A stretch of DNA of 64,000 bases from Aliiroseovarius pelagivivens (GCF_900302485.1 NZ_OMOI01000001.1:496001-560000), one strand, 5' to 3'. Shown: positions 1 through 10,688, counted from the stretch's first letter. Notes: generated by a model not told the origin, from the sequence alone. Translations and numbers: made by a program.

Positions 1-1739
<1,739 letters not shown>

Positions 1740-2079
1740 GCGAATCTCTCCGTCCTCCAAGAATGGTCACTTTTTGTTCTTCTTCAAGTGCGTCTAACGC
1801 GGGATTAGCAAGAATCTCCCCATAATTGGTGAGTTGCAGTGTTAAGCGTTTTTTACGAGATTAGGCATATCCCGGAAATGTGTCCTGAGAACACATTCAC
1901 TATTAGCAATCAGTGATTGAATCACATGATTGATATTTTGCGTATGCAGCAAAGCTGAATCTTCAATTAAGTATTTGTAAAGTAACAACGAAATTGGTGT
2001 GAAAACTCCAAAAAAATGCAATTGGAGGTGTATTTTACTCTTGCCGCAGTCCCGTCTCTGCGATAGCGTAATTAGGCAA

Positions 2080-2228
2080 GCAGCAGAACGGACTGCCGGT
2101 GTCGGCGATACACCCACCCCACCCCTCGCTCCCTCGCCGACCACCGGCAGTCTTCCTGCTCTTACTTCCTCGCCATACTCACGGACATTTTTTTGGATGA
2201 GATTCACGCAGAGTGATTGTTCTGCTGC
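2080..2228. repeat. Nested inverted repeats, possible structured RNA
   Basis: The inner arms are ACTGCCGGTGTCGGCGA (2092-2108) and TCGCCGACCACCGGCAGT (2134-2151), complementary apart from a one-base bulge, around a C-rich loop of about 25 bases. Outer arms GCAGCAGAAC (2080-2089) and GTTCTGCTGC (2219-2228) are exactly complementary. No U-tract follows the inner stem, so a simple terminator is unlikely. The structure lies on the leader side of the NDUFS4-like gene but upstream of its best promoter, so it could be part of a separate transcript or a protein-binding site. Confidence 0.5.
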
Positions 2229-2248
2229 TGCACATCCTTGATTCTGCC

Positions 2249-2277
2249 TTGAATTGCCTGTCCGCATGACGGATAAC
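2249..2277 (+). promoter_or_regulatory. Candidate sigma-70 type promoter
   Basis: TTGAAT (2249-2254) and GATAAC (2272-2277) are separated by 17 bases, about 28 bases upstream of the start codon at 2305. This is a plausible housekeeping promoter for the NDUFS4-like gene. The assignment rests only on hexamer similarity and spacing. Confidence 0.4.
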
Positions 2278-2304
2278 CATTTCAGTTTTGGAAGGAGATA
2301 CCGA

Positions 2305-2616
2305 ATGCGTGCTCGTATCTATCAACCCGCTCGGAATGCAATGTCGTCGGGTATGGGAAAGACCAAGGTTTGGGTTCTGGAATATGCGGCCGATGCAGCC
2401 CGCGAACTTGATCCCCTGATGGGTTGGACCGGATCGTCGGACACGCAAAGCCAGGTGCGCTTGAAGTTCCAAAGCAAAGAGGCCGCGCTGGACTATGCCA
2501 AGGAACACCGCATCGAGGCCACCGTTACCGAACCGCATAAGCGCAAACCGAATATCCGTACGGGCGGATACGGCGAGAACTTTGCCACCAACCGTCGCGG
2601 TCCCTGGACGCACTGA
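2305..2616 (+). CDS. NDUFS4-like ETC complex I accessory subunit
   Basis: This 103-residue protein matches the ETC complex I subunit conserved region (NDUFS4/AQDQ-18 kDa type): it opens with [15 protein letters not shown] and carries the TKVWVLEY and MGWTGSSDT segments followed by a basic C-terminus ending GPWTH. In alphaproteobacteria this small soluble subunit binds the peripheral arm of NADH:ubiquinone oxidoreductase. The start at 2305 is set by AAGGAGAT six bases upstream; an in-frame start 17 codons earlier has no such site. The gene stands alone, ends in a hairpin terminator and converges on a hydrolase gene. Confidence 0.9.
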   Translation: MRARIYQPARNAMSSGMGKTKVWVLEYAADAARELDPLMGWTGSSDTQSQVRLKFQSKEAALDYAKEHRIEATVTEPHKRKPNIRTGGYGENFATNRRGPWTH

Positions 2617-2637
2617 AACGCACCAGATGATCCTAAG

Positions 2638-2670
2638 AAACCCCGCCACGCCGCGGGGTTTTGTGTTTTT
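2638..2670. terminator. Intrinsic terminator between convergent genes
   Basis: AACCCCGC (2639-2646) and GCGGGGTT (2653-2660) pair around a six-base loop and are followed by TTGTGTTTTT. The leading AAA lets it partly serve the minus-strand hydrolase gene as well. Confidence 0.8.
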
Positions 2671-2674
2671 GGGT

Positions 2675-3433
2675 CTAGAGACTTAGGAAGCTACGCGCCG
2701 CCGCTTCGAACTCGCGCGGTTTTTCCGCATGAAGCCAGTGGCCCGCGCCGGGGATCTTGGCGTGCTTCGCCGCTGGAAACAGCGCTTTGATCGTCGGGCG
2801 GTGTTCGGGCAGGACATAATCCGAGTTTGCGCCGGCCAGAAACAGCGTTGGCCCGCCGAAGGATCCTGAAACGTCCGGGAACCCGACGATCTTGGCCATC
2901 TCGGCTTGCAAGGCATCCAGATTAAGCCGCCACTTCTGCTCTTTCACGTTCAGTGACTGAAGCAGAAACGCCCGGATGGAAGCGTCATCCAGTACCTGTG
3001 CCAGTTGGCGATCGGCGTCTCCTCGCGTGTTTACGAGGCCCAGATCAATCGTACGCATGGCTTCGATCATGGATTGCTGGCTGTGGCGATATGCGATGGG
3101 GGCGATATCGGCGACGAGAAGTTTGTTCACCAATGCCGCGTCCTGCAGCGCCAGTATCATCGAAGCTTTTCCGCCCATGGAATGCCCGATCACATCAGCC
3201 TGTCCGCCGATATGGCGGATCACCTGCGCAAGGTCTTCGGCCATGTCGTGATAGCTTTGTGTGTCAAACCACGGGCTCTCTCCGTGATTCCGCATGTCTA
3301 CGGACACCACGCGTCGTTCACCCGACAGGCGTTTGGCGATAACGTTCCAGTTGCGCCCCGAGCCAAAAAGCCCGTGCACGATCAGGATAGGCGGGTGGGA
3401 CATATCGTCCCCGAATGTCTGCATCGTAAGCAT
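2675..3433 (-). CDS. Alpha/beta hydrolase, YbfF-type esterase
   Basis: This is a 252-residue alpha/beta hydrolase, probably a cytoplasmic carboxylesterase. The N-terminal strand-turn PPILIVHGLFGSGRNW contains the oxyanion HG at residues 20-21. The nucleophile elbow GHSMGG places the catalytic serine at 85, and the catalytic histidine lies in GAGHWLH at about 232. Length and the HGLFGSGRNW motif fit the YbfF-like esterases rather than haloalkane dehalogenases. The start at 3433 (MLTMQTFG) is preferred; the frame is open 26 codons further upstream to an ATG at 3511, but those residues do not look like this family. The natural substrate cannot be told from sequence. Confidence 0.85.
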   Translation of the reverse strand: MLTMQTFGDDMSHPPILIVHGLFGSGRNWNVIAKRLSGERRVVSVDMRNHGESPWFDTQSYHDMAEDLAQVIRHIGGQADVIGHSMGGKASMILALQDAALVNKLLVADIAPIAYRHSQQSMIEAMRTIDLGLVNTRGDADRQLAQVLDDASIRAFLLQSLNVKEQKWRLNLDALQAEMAKIVGFPDVSGSFGGPTLFLAGANSDYVLPEHRPTIKALFPAAKHAKIPGAGHWLHAEKPREFEAAARSFLSL

Positions 3434-3561
3434 ACGCTCTGATAGCGTGACAGGCGCTTGGATTGAACCCGGAATTGTCGACAAGCGGCTTTGGGCTTTC
3501 GGAAGCCCCATGGTTGAAGCTATGGTTGTGATAGTGGCGACCAGAAATATCGAGGATTGAG

Positions 3562-3924
3562 TTGGACATCGCGGCGCGCACAGATCGGCTTGCCCAGTTG
3601 CTTGAAGAGCGGCTGGACGTTCGCGGCAAGGGTTTTGACGTGAAGCTGCGCCGGGCAGGGCGCCTTCTGCCGCGCCATTTGCGTATGAAAGGGCAGTTGC
3701 TTGTTGATGCCACTGTCCGCGCTGATCATCCTAGGCTTCTGCGCCAGTTGGACGAGGCAGCGCTTGATTTGGCGGCTGCCGATCTGGAACGCTACCTGCT
3801 GAGCATTGACCCATGGGATCGCCGTAAGGGCATCGCGGTCAATGTCAGTGCGGGCCTGTTGTTTAACCTTCTGGTCTTGGCGCTTGTTGTCGTCGGGTTC
3901 TTGATGTGGCGCGGTTTGTTGTGA
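3562..3924 (+). CDS. Small membrane-anchored protein of unknown function
   Basis: I do not recognise this 120-residue protein. It starts at a TTG with a GAGGA ribosome site about seven bases upstream. Residues 1-90 are soluble, rich in arginine and leucine (DVRGKGFDVKLRRAGRLLP), and helical in appearance. The last 25 residues form one strong transmembrane segment (LLFNLLVLALVVVGFLMW), so it is probably a tail-anchored inner membrane protein with the charged part in the cytoplasm. It diverges from the hydrolase gene and ends at a bidirectional terminator shared with glyA. Confidence 0.65.
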   Translation: MDIAARTDRLAQLLEERLDVRGKGFDVKLRRAGRLLPRHLRMKGQLLVDATVRADHPRLLRQLDEAALDLAAADLERYLLSIDPWDRRKGIAVNVSAGLLFNLLVLALVVVGFLMWRGLL

Positions 3925-3937
3925 TGACCCAATAAAA

Positions 3938-3966
3938 AACGCCCCCGTTTCCGGGGGCGCTTTGTC
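3938..3966. terminator. Bidirectional terminator of the membrane protein gene and glyA
   Basis: ACGCCCCCG (3939-3947) and CGGGGGCGC (3952-3960) pair around a short loop. A run of A residues precedes the stem and T residues follow it, so it can end both the plus-strand gene and minus-strand glyA. Confidence 0.85.
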
Positions 3967-3989
3967 AGTCAAACCTGTTCCCGGTGGGA

Positions 3990-5282
3990 TTACAGGTTCG
4001 GGTACAGCGGGAAGCGTGCGCAGAGCGTGGCCACTTTATCGCGGACCGAAGCTTCTACGTCTGCGTTGCCGTCGGCTCCGTTGGCCGCCAGACCGTCAAC
4101 TACTTCGATGATCAGGTCAGCGATTTCGCGGAACTCGGCTTCACCAAAGCCGCGGGTGGTGCCAGCGGGCGTGCCCAGACGGATGCCCGATGTGACCATC
4201 GGCTTTTCTGGGTCAAACGGGATGCCGTTCTTGTTGCAGGTGATATGCGCACGACCAAGGGCTGCGTCCACGATGTTGCCGGTTACGCCTTTCGGGCGCA
4301 GGTCTACCAGCATCAGGTGGGTGTCGGTGCCGCCGGACACGATGTCCAGGCCACCTTTGATCAGCTGATCAGCCAAGGCTACAGCGTTCGCGCGTACTTG
4401 TTTCTGGTACTCTTTGAACTCAGGGCGCAGAGCTTCACCAAACGCAGCCGCTTTACCAGCAATCACGTGCATCAAGGGGCCACCCTGAATGCCGGGGAAA
4501 ATGGCCGAGTTCACCTTCTTCGCGATATCCGCGTCGTTGGTCACGATCATGCCACCGCGCGGACCGCGCAGGGTTTTGTGGGTGGTCGTGGTGGCCACGT
4601 GGGCGTGCGGGAAGGGCGAGGGGTGCTCGCCAGCCGCGATCAGGCCTGCGATGTGAGCCATGTCGACCAAGAGGTAAGCGCCAACGCTATCGGCGATCTC
4701 GCGGAACTTGGCGAAGTCGATCTGACGCGGAATGGCGGAACCGCCGGCGATGATCATCTGGGGCTTGTGCTCGGTCGCCAGCGCCTGAATCTGGTCATAG
4801 TCGATCAGGCTGTCTTCGCGACGCACACCGTAGTGAACTGCGTTGAACCACTTGCCGGACTGGTTCGGACGTGCGCCGTGGGTCAGGTGACCACCAGCCG
4901 ACAGGTCCATGCCCAGAATGGTGTCGCCGGGCTTGATCAGCGCCTGGAACACACCTTGGTTCGCCTGCGAACCCGAGTTCGGCTGAACGTTGGCGAATTC
5001 ACAGCCAAACAGTTCCTTGGCGCGGTCGATGGCCAGGTTCTCGGCCACGTCTACGTACTGGCAACCGCCATAGTAACGACGTCCGGGATAGCCCTCGGCA
5101 TATTTGTTGGTCAGAACCGAACCCTGAGCCTCCATTACGGCGGCAGAGACGATGTTCTCAGATGCAATCAGCTCGATCTCGTCGCGCTGACGGCCCAGCT
5201 CATTGGTGATCGAGCCCCACAGCTCGGGGTCACGGGTCGCGAGGGATTCGGTAAAGAAACCTTGGTCACGGGTGGCAGACAT
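3990..5282 (-). CDS. glyA: Serine hydroxymethyltransferase
   Basis: GlyA interconverts serine and glycine with tetrahydrofolate, feeding 5,10-methylene-THF to one-carbon metabolism; it is a PLP enzyme of the cytoplasm. The 430-residue length is typical. The N-terminus has the [11 protein letters not shown] substrate-binding block, followed by the [15 protein letters not shown] segment. The PLP lysine lies in [14 protein letters not shown] near residue 230. The C-terminal folate/PLP region [16 protein letters not shown] is intact. The gene diverges from nadK over a 168-base gap with repeated sequence blocks. Confidence 0.97.
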   Translation of the reverse strand: MSATRDQGFFTESLATRDPELWGSITNELGRQRDEIELIASENIVSAAVMEAQGSVLTNKYAEGYPGRRYYGGCQYVDVAENLAIDRAKELFGCEFANVQPNSGSQANQGVFQALIKPGDTILGMDLSAGGHLTHGARPNQSGKWFNAVHYGVRREDSLIDYDQIQALATEHKPQMIIAGGSAIPRQIDFAKFREIADSVGAYLLVDMAHIAGLIAAGEHPSPFPHAHVATTTTHKTLRGPRGGMIVTNDADIAKKVNSAIFPGIQGGPLMHVIAGKAAAFGEALRPEFKEYQKQVRANAVALADQLIKGGLDIVSGGTDTHLMLVDLRPKGVTGNIVDAALGRAHITCNKNGIPFDPEKPMVTSGIRLGTPAGTTRGFGEAEFREIADLIIEVVDGLAANGADGNADVEASVRDKVATLCARFPLYPNL

Positions 5283-5307
5283 GCGCGTATTCCTTCAATT
5301 AAGGTCC

Positions 5308-5407
5308 GATTTGTGGATTTCCTATCGGAAACATTACCTGTCGCAAAGACCAGAAAGCGACGCGGCGACGGAAAGACGCGGCATTATCTGGTGATTTGTG
5401 GAAACAT
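5308..5407. promoter_or_regulatory. Direct repeats in the glyA/nadK divergent promoter region
   Basis: GATTTGTGGA occurs at 5308-5317 and again at 5393-5402, and each copy runs into a GGAAACAT block (5328-5335 and 5400-5407). In the second copy the two blocks are fused; in the first they are about ten bases apart. One copy is close to the glyA start, the other close to nadK. This could be a pair of regulator sites; no regulator is identified. Confidence 0.35.
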
Positions 5408-5450
5408 GTGATTGTTTCGGAAACGAAGACCGCCAATCGGGACATTTAGC

Positions 5451-6212
5451 ATGAGTCGAAAAATCGCGTTCCTTGCCAGTGATACGACCATCGCGCAGGC
5501 AGCACTTGACGAACTGGTGTCGCGCTATGGGAATGTCGCTGAGGATCAGGCCGATATCATTGTCGCGTTGGGCGGGGATGGGTTCATGCTGCACACGTTG
5601 CACAGCACCCAGCATCTTCCGGCCCCGGTTTATGGCATGAATTGCGGTACGGTCGGGTTCTTGATGAACGAATACGCGCCTGACGGGCTGATCGACCGCC
5701 TGATCGTTGCGGAAGAAGAGGTCATCAACCCGCTGTCGATGCGGGCCGAAACGGCGAACGGCGCCGTGTACGAGGCGTTGGCCATCAACGAAGTCAGCTT
5801 GCTGCGTGCAGGCCCTCAGGCCGCGAAGCTTCAAATCAGCGTCGATGGGCGCGTGCGTCTGGACGAGCTGGTCTGCGACGGCGCGCTTCTGTGTACGCCT
5901 GCGGGTTCGACCGCTTACAACTATTCGGCCCACGGACCGATTCTGCCGATTGGGTCGGACGTGTTGGCGCTGACCGCGATGGCAGCGTTCCGTCCGCGTC
6001 GTTGGCGGGGGGCTTTGTTGCCGAAAAATGCTGTGGTGCGTTTTGATGTGCTGCAGCCCGACAAACGCCCCGTAATGGCCGATGCGGACAGCCGGTCCGT
6101 GCCGAACGTCGTATCGGTCGAGATCCGGTCTTGCGGGGATATCGCGCACCGCATCCTGTTCGACCCCGGACATGGGCTGGAAGAACGCCTGATCCGCGAA
6201 CAGTTCGTCTAA
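5451..6212 (+). CDS. nadK: NAD kinase
   Basis: NadK phosphorylates NAD to NADP using ATP or polyphosphate. The 253-residue protein has the diagnostic GGDGFML motif at residues 41-47, the conserved NxGxxGFL-like block (MNCGTVGFLMNEY) and the CTPAGSTAYNYSAHGPI motif. The start at ATG 5451 gives the usual N-terminus (MSRKIAFLAS). The frame is open for 13 codons further upstream without conservation. The gene is monocistronic, ending at a strong terminator. Confidence 0.95.
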   Translation: MSRKIAFLASDTTIAQAALDELVSRYGNVAEDQADIIVALGGDGFMLHTLHSTQHLPAPVYGMNCGTVGFLMNEYAPDGLIDRLIVAEEEVINPLSMRAETANGAVYEALAINEVSLLRAGPQAAKLQISVDGRVRLDELVCDGALLCTPAGSTAYNYSAHGPILPIGSDVLALTAMAAFRPRRWRGALLPKNAVVRFDVLQPDKRPVMADADSRSVPNVVSVEIRSCGDIAHRILFDPGHGLEERLIREQFV

Positions 6213-6217
6213 TAAAA

Positions 6218-6248
6218 AACGCCCCCGAAATCGGAGGCGTTTCTTTTT
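6218..6248. terminator. Intrinsic terminator between nadK and prpE
   Basis: ACGCCCCCGA (6219-6228) pairs with TCGGAGGCGT (6231-6240), followed by TTCTTTTT and preceded by a run of A. It serves nadK and probably also the convergent prpE. Confidence 0.85.
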
Positions 6249-6260
6249 ATCAGGTCGGGC

Positions 6261-8144
6261 TTAGTAGCCAAGCGAGGCCAGCGCCTCTTTGATCTCGTCC
6301 AGAATGGCTGGATCGTCGATGGTCGCGGGCATCTTGTATTCTTTGCCATCGGCAATCGACACCATGGTCGCGCGCAGGATCTTGCCCGAGCGTGTCTTGG
6401 GCAGGCGATCCACAACCACACACAGTTTGAAGGCGGCAACCGGGCCGATCTTCTCGCGAACCAGCTTGACGCATTCTGCGGTGATCTCTTCATCCGGGCG
6501 ATCGGTACCAGCGTTCAGGCAGACCATGCCAAGCGGAAGTTGGCCTTTCAGCTGGTCGGTCACGCCGATCACGGCACATTCGGCCACATCGGGGTGCGAG
6601 GCCAGAACCTCTTCCATGCCGCCGGTCGACAGGCGGTGGCCCGCCACGTTGATCACGTCATCGGTGCGCGCCATGATGTAGACATAGCCGTCTTCATCAA
6701 TATAGCCCGCGTCGCCAGTCTCGTAATAGCCGGGGAACGTGTTCAGATAGCTCGACTTAAAGCGCTCTTCCGCGTTCCAAAGGGTCGGCAGGGTGCCCGG
6801 GGGCAGGGGAAGCTTGATCGCAATCGCGCCCAGTTCGCCTGCGGGCATCGGGTGTCCGCCTTCGTCCAAGATCTGCACGTCAAAGCCGGGCATCGGAACC
6901 GAGGGCGAACCCAGTTTGATCGGCAGCTCTTCGATACCAATCGGGTTGGCGGCGATGGCGAAGCCGGTTTCGGTCTGCCACCAGTGGTCCACAACGGGCA
7001 CTTTCAGCTGATCCTGCGCCCAGACGATGGTGTCGGGGTCGGCACGTTCACCGGCCAGATAAACCTGCTTCAGGCAGCTCAGGTCGTATTTCTTTACGAA
7101 CTCGCCTTTGGGGTCTTCGCGTTTCACGGCGCGGAACGCAGTCGGGGCGGTGAAGAAGGATTTCACGTTGTGCTCGCTGATCACGCGCCAAAAGGTGCCC
7201 GCGTCCGGCGTGCCCACTGGCTTGCCTTCAAAGACGATGGTCGTGTTGCCGTGCACCAGCGGACCATAGGTAATGTACGAGTGCCCAACGACCCAACCTA
7301 CATCAGAGGCTGCCCAGAACACATCGCCGGGATCGACATTGTACAGGTTCTTCATGGTCCAGTTCAAAGCGACAAGGTGCCCGCCGGTGTGGCGAATAAC
7401 GCCTTTCGGCTGACCCGTGGTGCCCGAAGTGTAGAGGACATAGGCCGGGTGGTTGCCTTCGACCGGAACACAAGCGGCGGGGGCGGCGTTTGCTTCCATC
7501 TCGGCCCAGTCGAAATCGCGACCGTCGATCAGGTCGGCGATGTGTTCCTCGCGCTGAAGGATCAGGGTGAAGTCGGGCTTGTGCTCGGACAGATCAATGG
7601 CACCGTCCAGAAGCGGTTTGTAGGCTACGACGCGGCCGGGCTCCAACCCGCACGAGGCTGCAATGATCGCCTTGGGTTTTGCGTCGTCGATGCGCACGGC
7701 CAACTCGTTCGAGGCAAAGCCACCGAACACGACCGAGTGCACCGCGCCGATGCGCGTGACGGCCAGCATGGCGATGAGGGCTTCGGTGACCATCGGCATA
7801 TAGATGATGACGCGGTCGCCTTTGGTCACACCTTTTTCGACCAGAGCACCGGCGACTTTCTCGACCCGGGATTTCAATTCGGCATAGGTGGTTTTCGACT
7901 GACGGCCTGTGATGGGGCTGTCATAGATGATGGCAACCTGATCGGCGCGCCCGTTTTCTACGTGGCGGTCGACTGCGTTGTAGCAGGTGTTGACCATCCC
8001 GTCCGAGAACCACTCATAGATCGGGGCGTTGCCGTCAAAGAGCGCCTTGGTGGGGGCCTTGTCCCAGCTAATGGCTTGGGCCGCGTCCATCCAGAACTTC
8101 TCTGGGTTCGATTGCCACGCCGCGTAAACGTCTTTGTATGCCAT
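6261..8144 (-). CDS. prpE: Propionyl-CoA synthetase (AMP-forming)
   Basis: This ligase activates propionate (and to a lesser degree acetate) with ATP and CoA. At 627 residues it matches PrpE. It has the P-loop YTSGTTGQPKGVIRHTGG near residue 245, the core motif DHWWQTETG, the GYYETGD hinge region and the catalytic lysine in RLPKTRSGKILR about 40 residues before the end. PrpE is favoured over AcsA because of the DAAQAISWDKAPTKALFD N-terminus. The start is the second ATG (8144), nine bases after GGAGG; an ATG three codons earlier touches that site. The upstream region contains TTTGCAAA boxes that suggest control by a short-chain acyl-CoA regulator. Confidence 0.93.
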   Translation of the reverse strand: MAYKDVYAAWQSNPEKFWMDAAQAISWDKAPTKALFDGNAPIYEWFSDGMVNTCYNAVDRHVENGRADQVAIIYDSPITGRQSKTTYAELKSRVEKVAGALVEKGVTKGDRVIIYMPMVTEALIAMLAVTRIGAVHSVVFGGFASNELAVRIDDAKPKAIIAASCGLEPGRVVAYKPLLDGAIDLSEHKPDFTLILQREEHIADLIDGRDFDWAEMEANAAPAACVPVEGNHPAYVLYTSGTTGQPKGVIRHTGGHLVALNWTMKNLYNVDPGDVFWAASDVGWVVGHSYITYGPLVHGNTTIVFEGKPVGTPDAGTFWRVISEHNVKSFFTAPTAFRAVKREDPKGEFVKKYDLSCLKQVYLAGERADPDTIVWAQDQLKVPVVDHWWQTETGFAIAANPIGIEELPIKLGSPSVPMPGFDVQILDEGGHPMPAGELGAIAIKLPLPPGTLPTLWNAEERFKSSYLNTFPGYYETGDAGYIDEDGYVYIMARTDDVINVAGHRLSTGGMEEVLASHPDVAECAVIGVTDQLKGQLPLGMVCLNAGTDRPDEEITAECVKLVREKIGPVAAFKLCVVVDRLPKTRSGKILRATMVSIADGKEYKMPATIDDPAILDEIKEALASLGY

Positions 8145-8243
8145 GGTGCACATCCTCCATTTTCCCTTGAGGAAAGTGTTACGCCGCTACGACCTATCCG
8201 GGCAAGAACCGTGTTGGACGTAGCGTCACATTATCGCGGAAAA

Positions 8244-8283
8244 TTTGCAGGGCGGTGGAAAATCGCCTGCAAATTTTTGCAAA
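8244..8283. promoter_or_regulatory. TTTGCAAA-type operator cluster upstream of prpE
   Basis: TTTGCAGG (8244-8251), CCTGCAAA (8266-8273) and TTTGCAAA (8276-8283) lie 100-140 bases upstream of the prpE start. The first two also form an inverted repeat (TTTGCAGG...CCTGCAAA). TTTGCAAA half-sites are the reported recognition element of the ScfR-family regulator PccR, which controls propionyl-CoA assimilation in Rhodobacter sphaeroides. The half-site spacing here is not the published four bases, so the match is suggestive only. Confidence 0.5.
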
Positions 8284-8311
8284 CCCCATTGTTTTGAGGG
8301 ATCTGAGTTTG

Positions 8312-8346
8312 AAAAAGGCGAGATTTGCAAAATTGCAAACCTCGCC
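8312..8346 (-). terminator. maeB terminator overlapping TTTGCAAA motifs
   Basis: On the minus strand GGCGAGGTTTGCAA (8346-8333) pairs with TTGCAAATCTCGCC (8330-8317) with one mismatch, followed by TTTTTC (8316-8311), a good intrinsic terminator 25 bases after the maeB stop. The stem itself contains TTTGCAAA (8324-8331) and ATTGCAAA (8332-8339), and a further CTTGCAAA lies at 8346-8353. Confidence 0.7.
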
Positions 8347-8370
8347 TTGCAAAGTTTCGCAGGGAATCGT

Positions 8371-10644
8371 TTAGCCGTAATGTGCAACCGGTGTCCCGGC
8401 GATGGCGGACATGTTCAAAAGTCCACGCGCGGTGATCGAGGGCGTTACGATATGGGCGCGGTTGCCCATGCCCATCAGGATCGGACCGACCTCAAGCCCG
8501 CCACCTTTCACCTTCAGCGTGTTGCGCACTGCGCTGGCGGCGTCCGCGTTGGCAAAGACCAAGACGTTGGCGGGGCCGTCAAAGCGAGCACCGGGGAACA
8601 GGCGGCGACGCACCTCGGGATCCAACGCGGCGTCTACGTGCATTTCGCCCTCATAGGCAAAATCGCGCGGGGCAGCGTCCAAAATGTCGAGAGCACCACG
8701 CGCACGTGCACCGCTGTCTCCGCCGTGATTGCCGAATTGCGAATACGAGCACACTGCAATTTTCGGTTCGGCCCCGAAGCGGCGTACGTGGCGGGCCGCG
8801 GCGCAGACGGTTTCAGCGATTTGCTCGGCGTTGGGCGTGTTGTGCACATGGGTATCAGCGATAAACAGCGGGCCGTCCTGAAGGATCATCAGGCTCAGCG
8901 CTCCAACAGGGTGGAGTGCTTCATGGCCCAGGATCTGCTGGATATAATTCAAGTGCCACAGATATTGCCCGAATGTCCCAGCAATCAAACTGTCCGCATG
9001 GCCCAAATGCACCATGATGCCGCCGATGGCGGTGGTGTTCGTGCGCATGATGGCCTTGGCCAAATCAGGGGTCACGCCTTTGCGGGCCATCAACTCGTGA
9101 TAGGCGCTCCAATAATCGCGATAACGGTCGTCGCGTTCGGGGTTTACGACCTCGAAATCGCGACCCGGCACGATCGACAGGCCAGCCCGTTCAGCGCGGA
9201 GGGCGATCACATCCGGACGCCCAATCAAAATCGGCGCGTCTGTGGTTTCTTCGATCATCGCATTGGCAGCCCGCAATACGCGCTCGTCCTCGCCTTCGGC
9301 AAAAACGATGCGGCGTTCGGCAGTCGCAGCAGCTTCGAAAACAGGGCGCATGATCAGCGCGGATTTGAAGACCGAGCCGTCCAGCTTCGCCTTGTAGGCC
9401 TCTAGATCTGCAACCGGGAGCGTCGCAACACCGCTGTCCATTGCGGCTTTAGCCACCGCACTGGCAACCACGCCCATTAGGCGCGGATCAAAGGGTTTGG
9501 GGATCAGATAGTCTTCGCCGAAGGTCAGTTGTTCGCCCTTATAGGCCGCAGCGGCTTCCGCCGAGGTCGTGGCGCGTGCCAGTGCTGCGATGCCTTCGAT
9601 GCAGCCCAACTGCATGGCGTCGTTGATCTCGGTCGCGCCGACATCCAAGGCGCCCCGGAAGATGAAGGGGAAACACAGTACGTTGTTGACCTGATTGGGG
9701 AAATCCGAGCGGCCCGTGGCGATGATTGCATCAGGGGCGACCTTACGCACTTCGTCGGGCATGATTTCGGGTGTCGGGTTGGCAAGGGCAAACACGATCG
9801 GGCGGTCGGCCATCTTGGCGACCATCTCGGGCTTCAGAACACCGGGACCGGACAGGCCAAGGAACAGATCCGCGCCTTCAATCACGTCGTTCAGGCTGGC
9901 TGGGCTGTCACCCTGCGCATAGTCCGCCTTCTGAGGCGTCATCTCTTTTTCGCGGCCCTCATAGACCAGACCTTCGATGTCGCAGAGCCAGACATTCTCG
10001 CGCTTAACGCCTAGCTTCAGAAGCATGTTCAGGCAGGCAATACCAGCAGCCCCACCACCGGTCGAAACGACCTTGATATTCTCGAAGGATTTGCCCGTCA
10101 CTTTCAGCGCATTGGTGGCTGCAGCCCCGACCACGATTGCGGTTCCGTGCTGATCGTCGTGAAAGACGGGAATGTTCATCCGCTCGCGGCAAATTTGTTC
10201 AACGATAAAACAATCGGGTGCTTTGATGTCTTCTAGATTAATCGCGCCAAAGCTGGGCTCCATCGCGCAAACGATCTCGGCCAGCTTTTCAGGATCAGAT
10301 TCGTTAAGCTCGATATCGAAGCAGTCGATATTGGCAAACTTCTTAAAGAGAACCGCCTTGCCTTCCATCACAGGCTTTGAGGCCAGGGCCCCAATGTTGC
10401 CCAGCCCCAATACGGCTGACCCATTAGAGACAACGGCGACTAGATTGCCGCGCGCCGTGTAACGGCTTGCCAAAGAAGGATCTTTTGCGATTTCGACGCA
10501 GGCTTCAGCCACGCCGGGAGAATAGGCAAGGCTTAGGTCTCGCCCGTTCGCCATCGGCTTTGTCGCGCGGATCTCAAGCTTTCCGGGCTGTGGAAATTCG
10601 TGATAATCCAACGCGCGTTTGCGCAGATAGCTGTCTTCGGACAT
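8371..10644 (-). CDS. maeB: NADP-dependent malic enzyme with phosphotransacetylase-like C-domain
   Basis: MaeB decarboxylates malate to pyruvate with NADP reduction, supplying NADPH and pyruvate during growth on C2-C4 acids. The 757-residue protein has the malic enzyme N-terminal domain ([15 protein letters not shown] near residue 40), the dinucleotide fold [17 protein letters not shown] near 190, and from about residue 430 a phosphate acetyl/butyryl-transferase-like domain ([19 protein letters not shown]), which in this family is regulatory rather than catalytic. The length is standard for the MaeB fusion. Downstream lie a terminator and prpE; upstream a perfect palindrome sits close to the start codon. 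Confidence 0.96.
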   Translation of the reverse strand: MSEDSYLRKRALDYHEFPQPGKLEIRATKPMANGRDLSLAYSPGVAEACVEIAKDPSLASRYTARGNLVAVVSNGSAVLGLGNIGALASKPVMEGKAVLFKKFANIDCFDIELNESDPEKLAEIVCAMEPSFGAINLEDIKAPDCFIVEQICRERMNIPVFHDDQHGTAIVVGAAATNALKVTGKSFENIKVVSTGGGAAGIACLNMLLKLGVKRENVWLCDIEGLVYEGREKEMTPQKADYAQGDSPASLNDVIEGADLFLGLSGPGVLKPEMVAKMADRPIVFALANPTPEIMPDEVRKVAPDAIIATGRSDFPNQVNNVLCFPFIFRGALDVGATEINDAMQLGCIEGIAALARATTSAEAAAAYKGEQLTFGEDYLIPKPFDPRLMGVVASAVAKAAMDSGVATLPVADLEAYKAKLDGSVFKSALIMRPVFEAAATAERRIVFAEGEDERVLRAANAMIEETTDAPILIGRPDVIALRAERAGLSIVPGRDFEVVNPERDDRYRDYWSAYHELMARKGVTPDLAKAIMRTNTTAIGGIMVHLGHADSLIAGTFGQYLWHLNYIQQILGHEALHPVGALSLMILQDGPLFIADTHVHNTPNAEQIAETVCAAARHVRRFGAEPKIAVCSYSQFGNHGGDSGARARGALDILDAAPRDFAYEGEMHVDAALDPEVRRRLFPGARFDGPANVLVFANADAASAVRNTLKVKGGGLEVGPILMGMGNRAHIVTPSITARGLLNMSAIAGTPVAHYG

Positions 10645-10670
10645 CGAGGCCTCCCAAGGCTTAGCGTGGA

Positions 10671-10688
10671 TAGTTTAACCTTAAACTA
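10671..10688. promoter_or_regulatory. 18-base palindrome in the maeB/cdd divergent region
   Basis: TAGTTTAA (10671-10678) and TTAAACTA (10681-10688) are perfectly complementary around CC. The centre is about 35 bases upstream of the maeB start and 180 bases from cdd, so maeB is the likely target. Arm length and AT content fit a dimeric repressor or activator site; the cognate protein is unknown. Confidence 0.4.

Larger units (their letters stand above)
1740..2304. other. Long AT-rich intergenic region between divergent genes
   Basis: This is the only stretch of the window longer than 300 bases without a convincing gene. Positions about 1800-2040 are clearly richer in A and T than the surroundings and contain several short palindromes, for example TGTGT/ACACA around 1880-1897. 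Positions 2080-2230 are GC-rich and hold nested inverted repeats, listed separately. A promoter-like pair for the downstream gene sits at 2249-2277. A minus-strand open frame of about 140 codons crosses the region but has no recognisable family and a composition unlike its neighbours. Confidence 0.6.

Noticed and set aside
1842..2267. Minus-strand open frame of about 140 codons in the AT-rich gap
   Set aside because: No recognisable motif, composition changes sharply within the frame, it runs through the inverted repeats, and no ribosome site is seen. A decayed gene remnant is possible but not supportable.
3984..5411. 475-codon plus-strand open frame opposite glyA
   Set aside because: Shadow of glyA caused by high GC and codon bias; the glyA frame is fully conserved.
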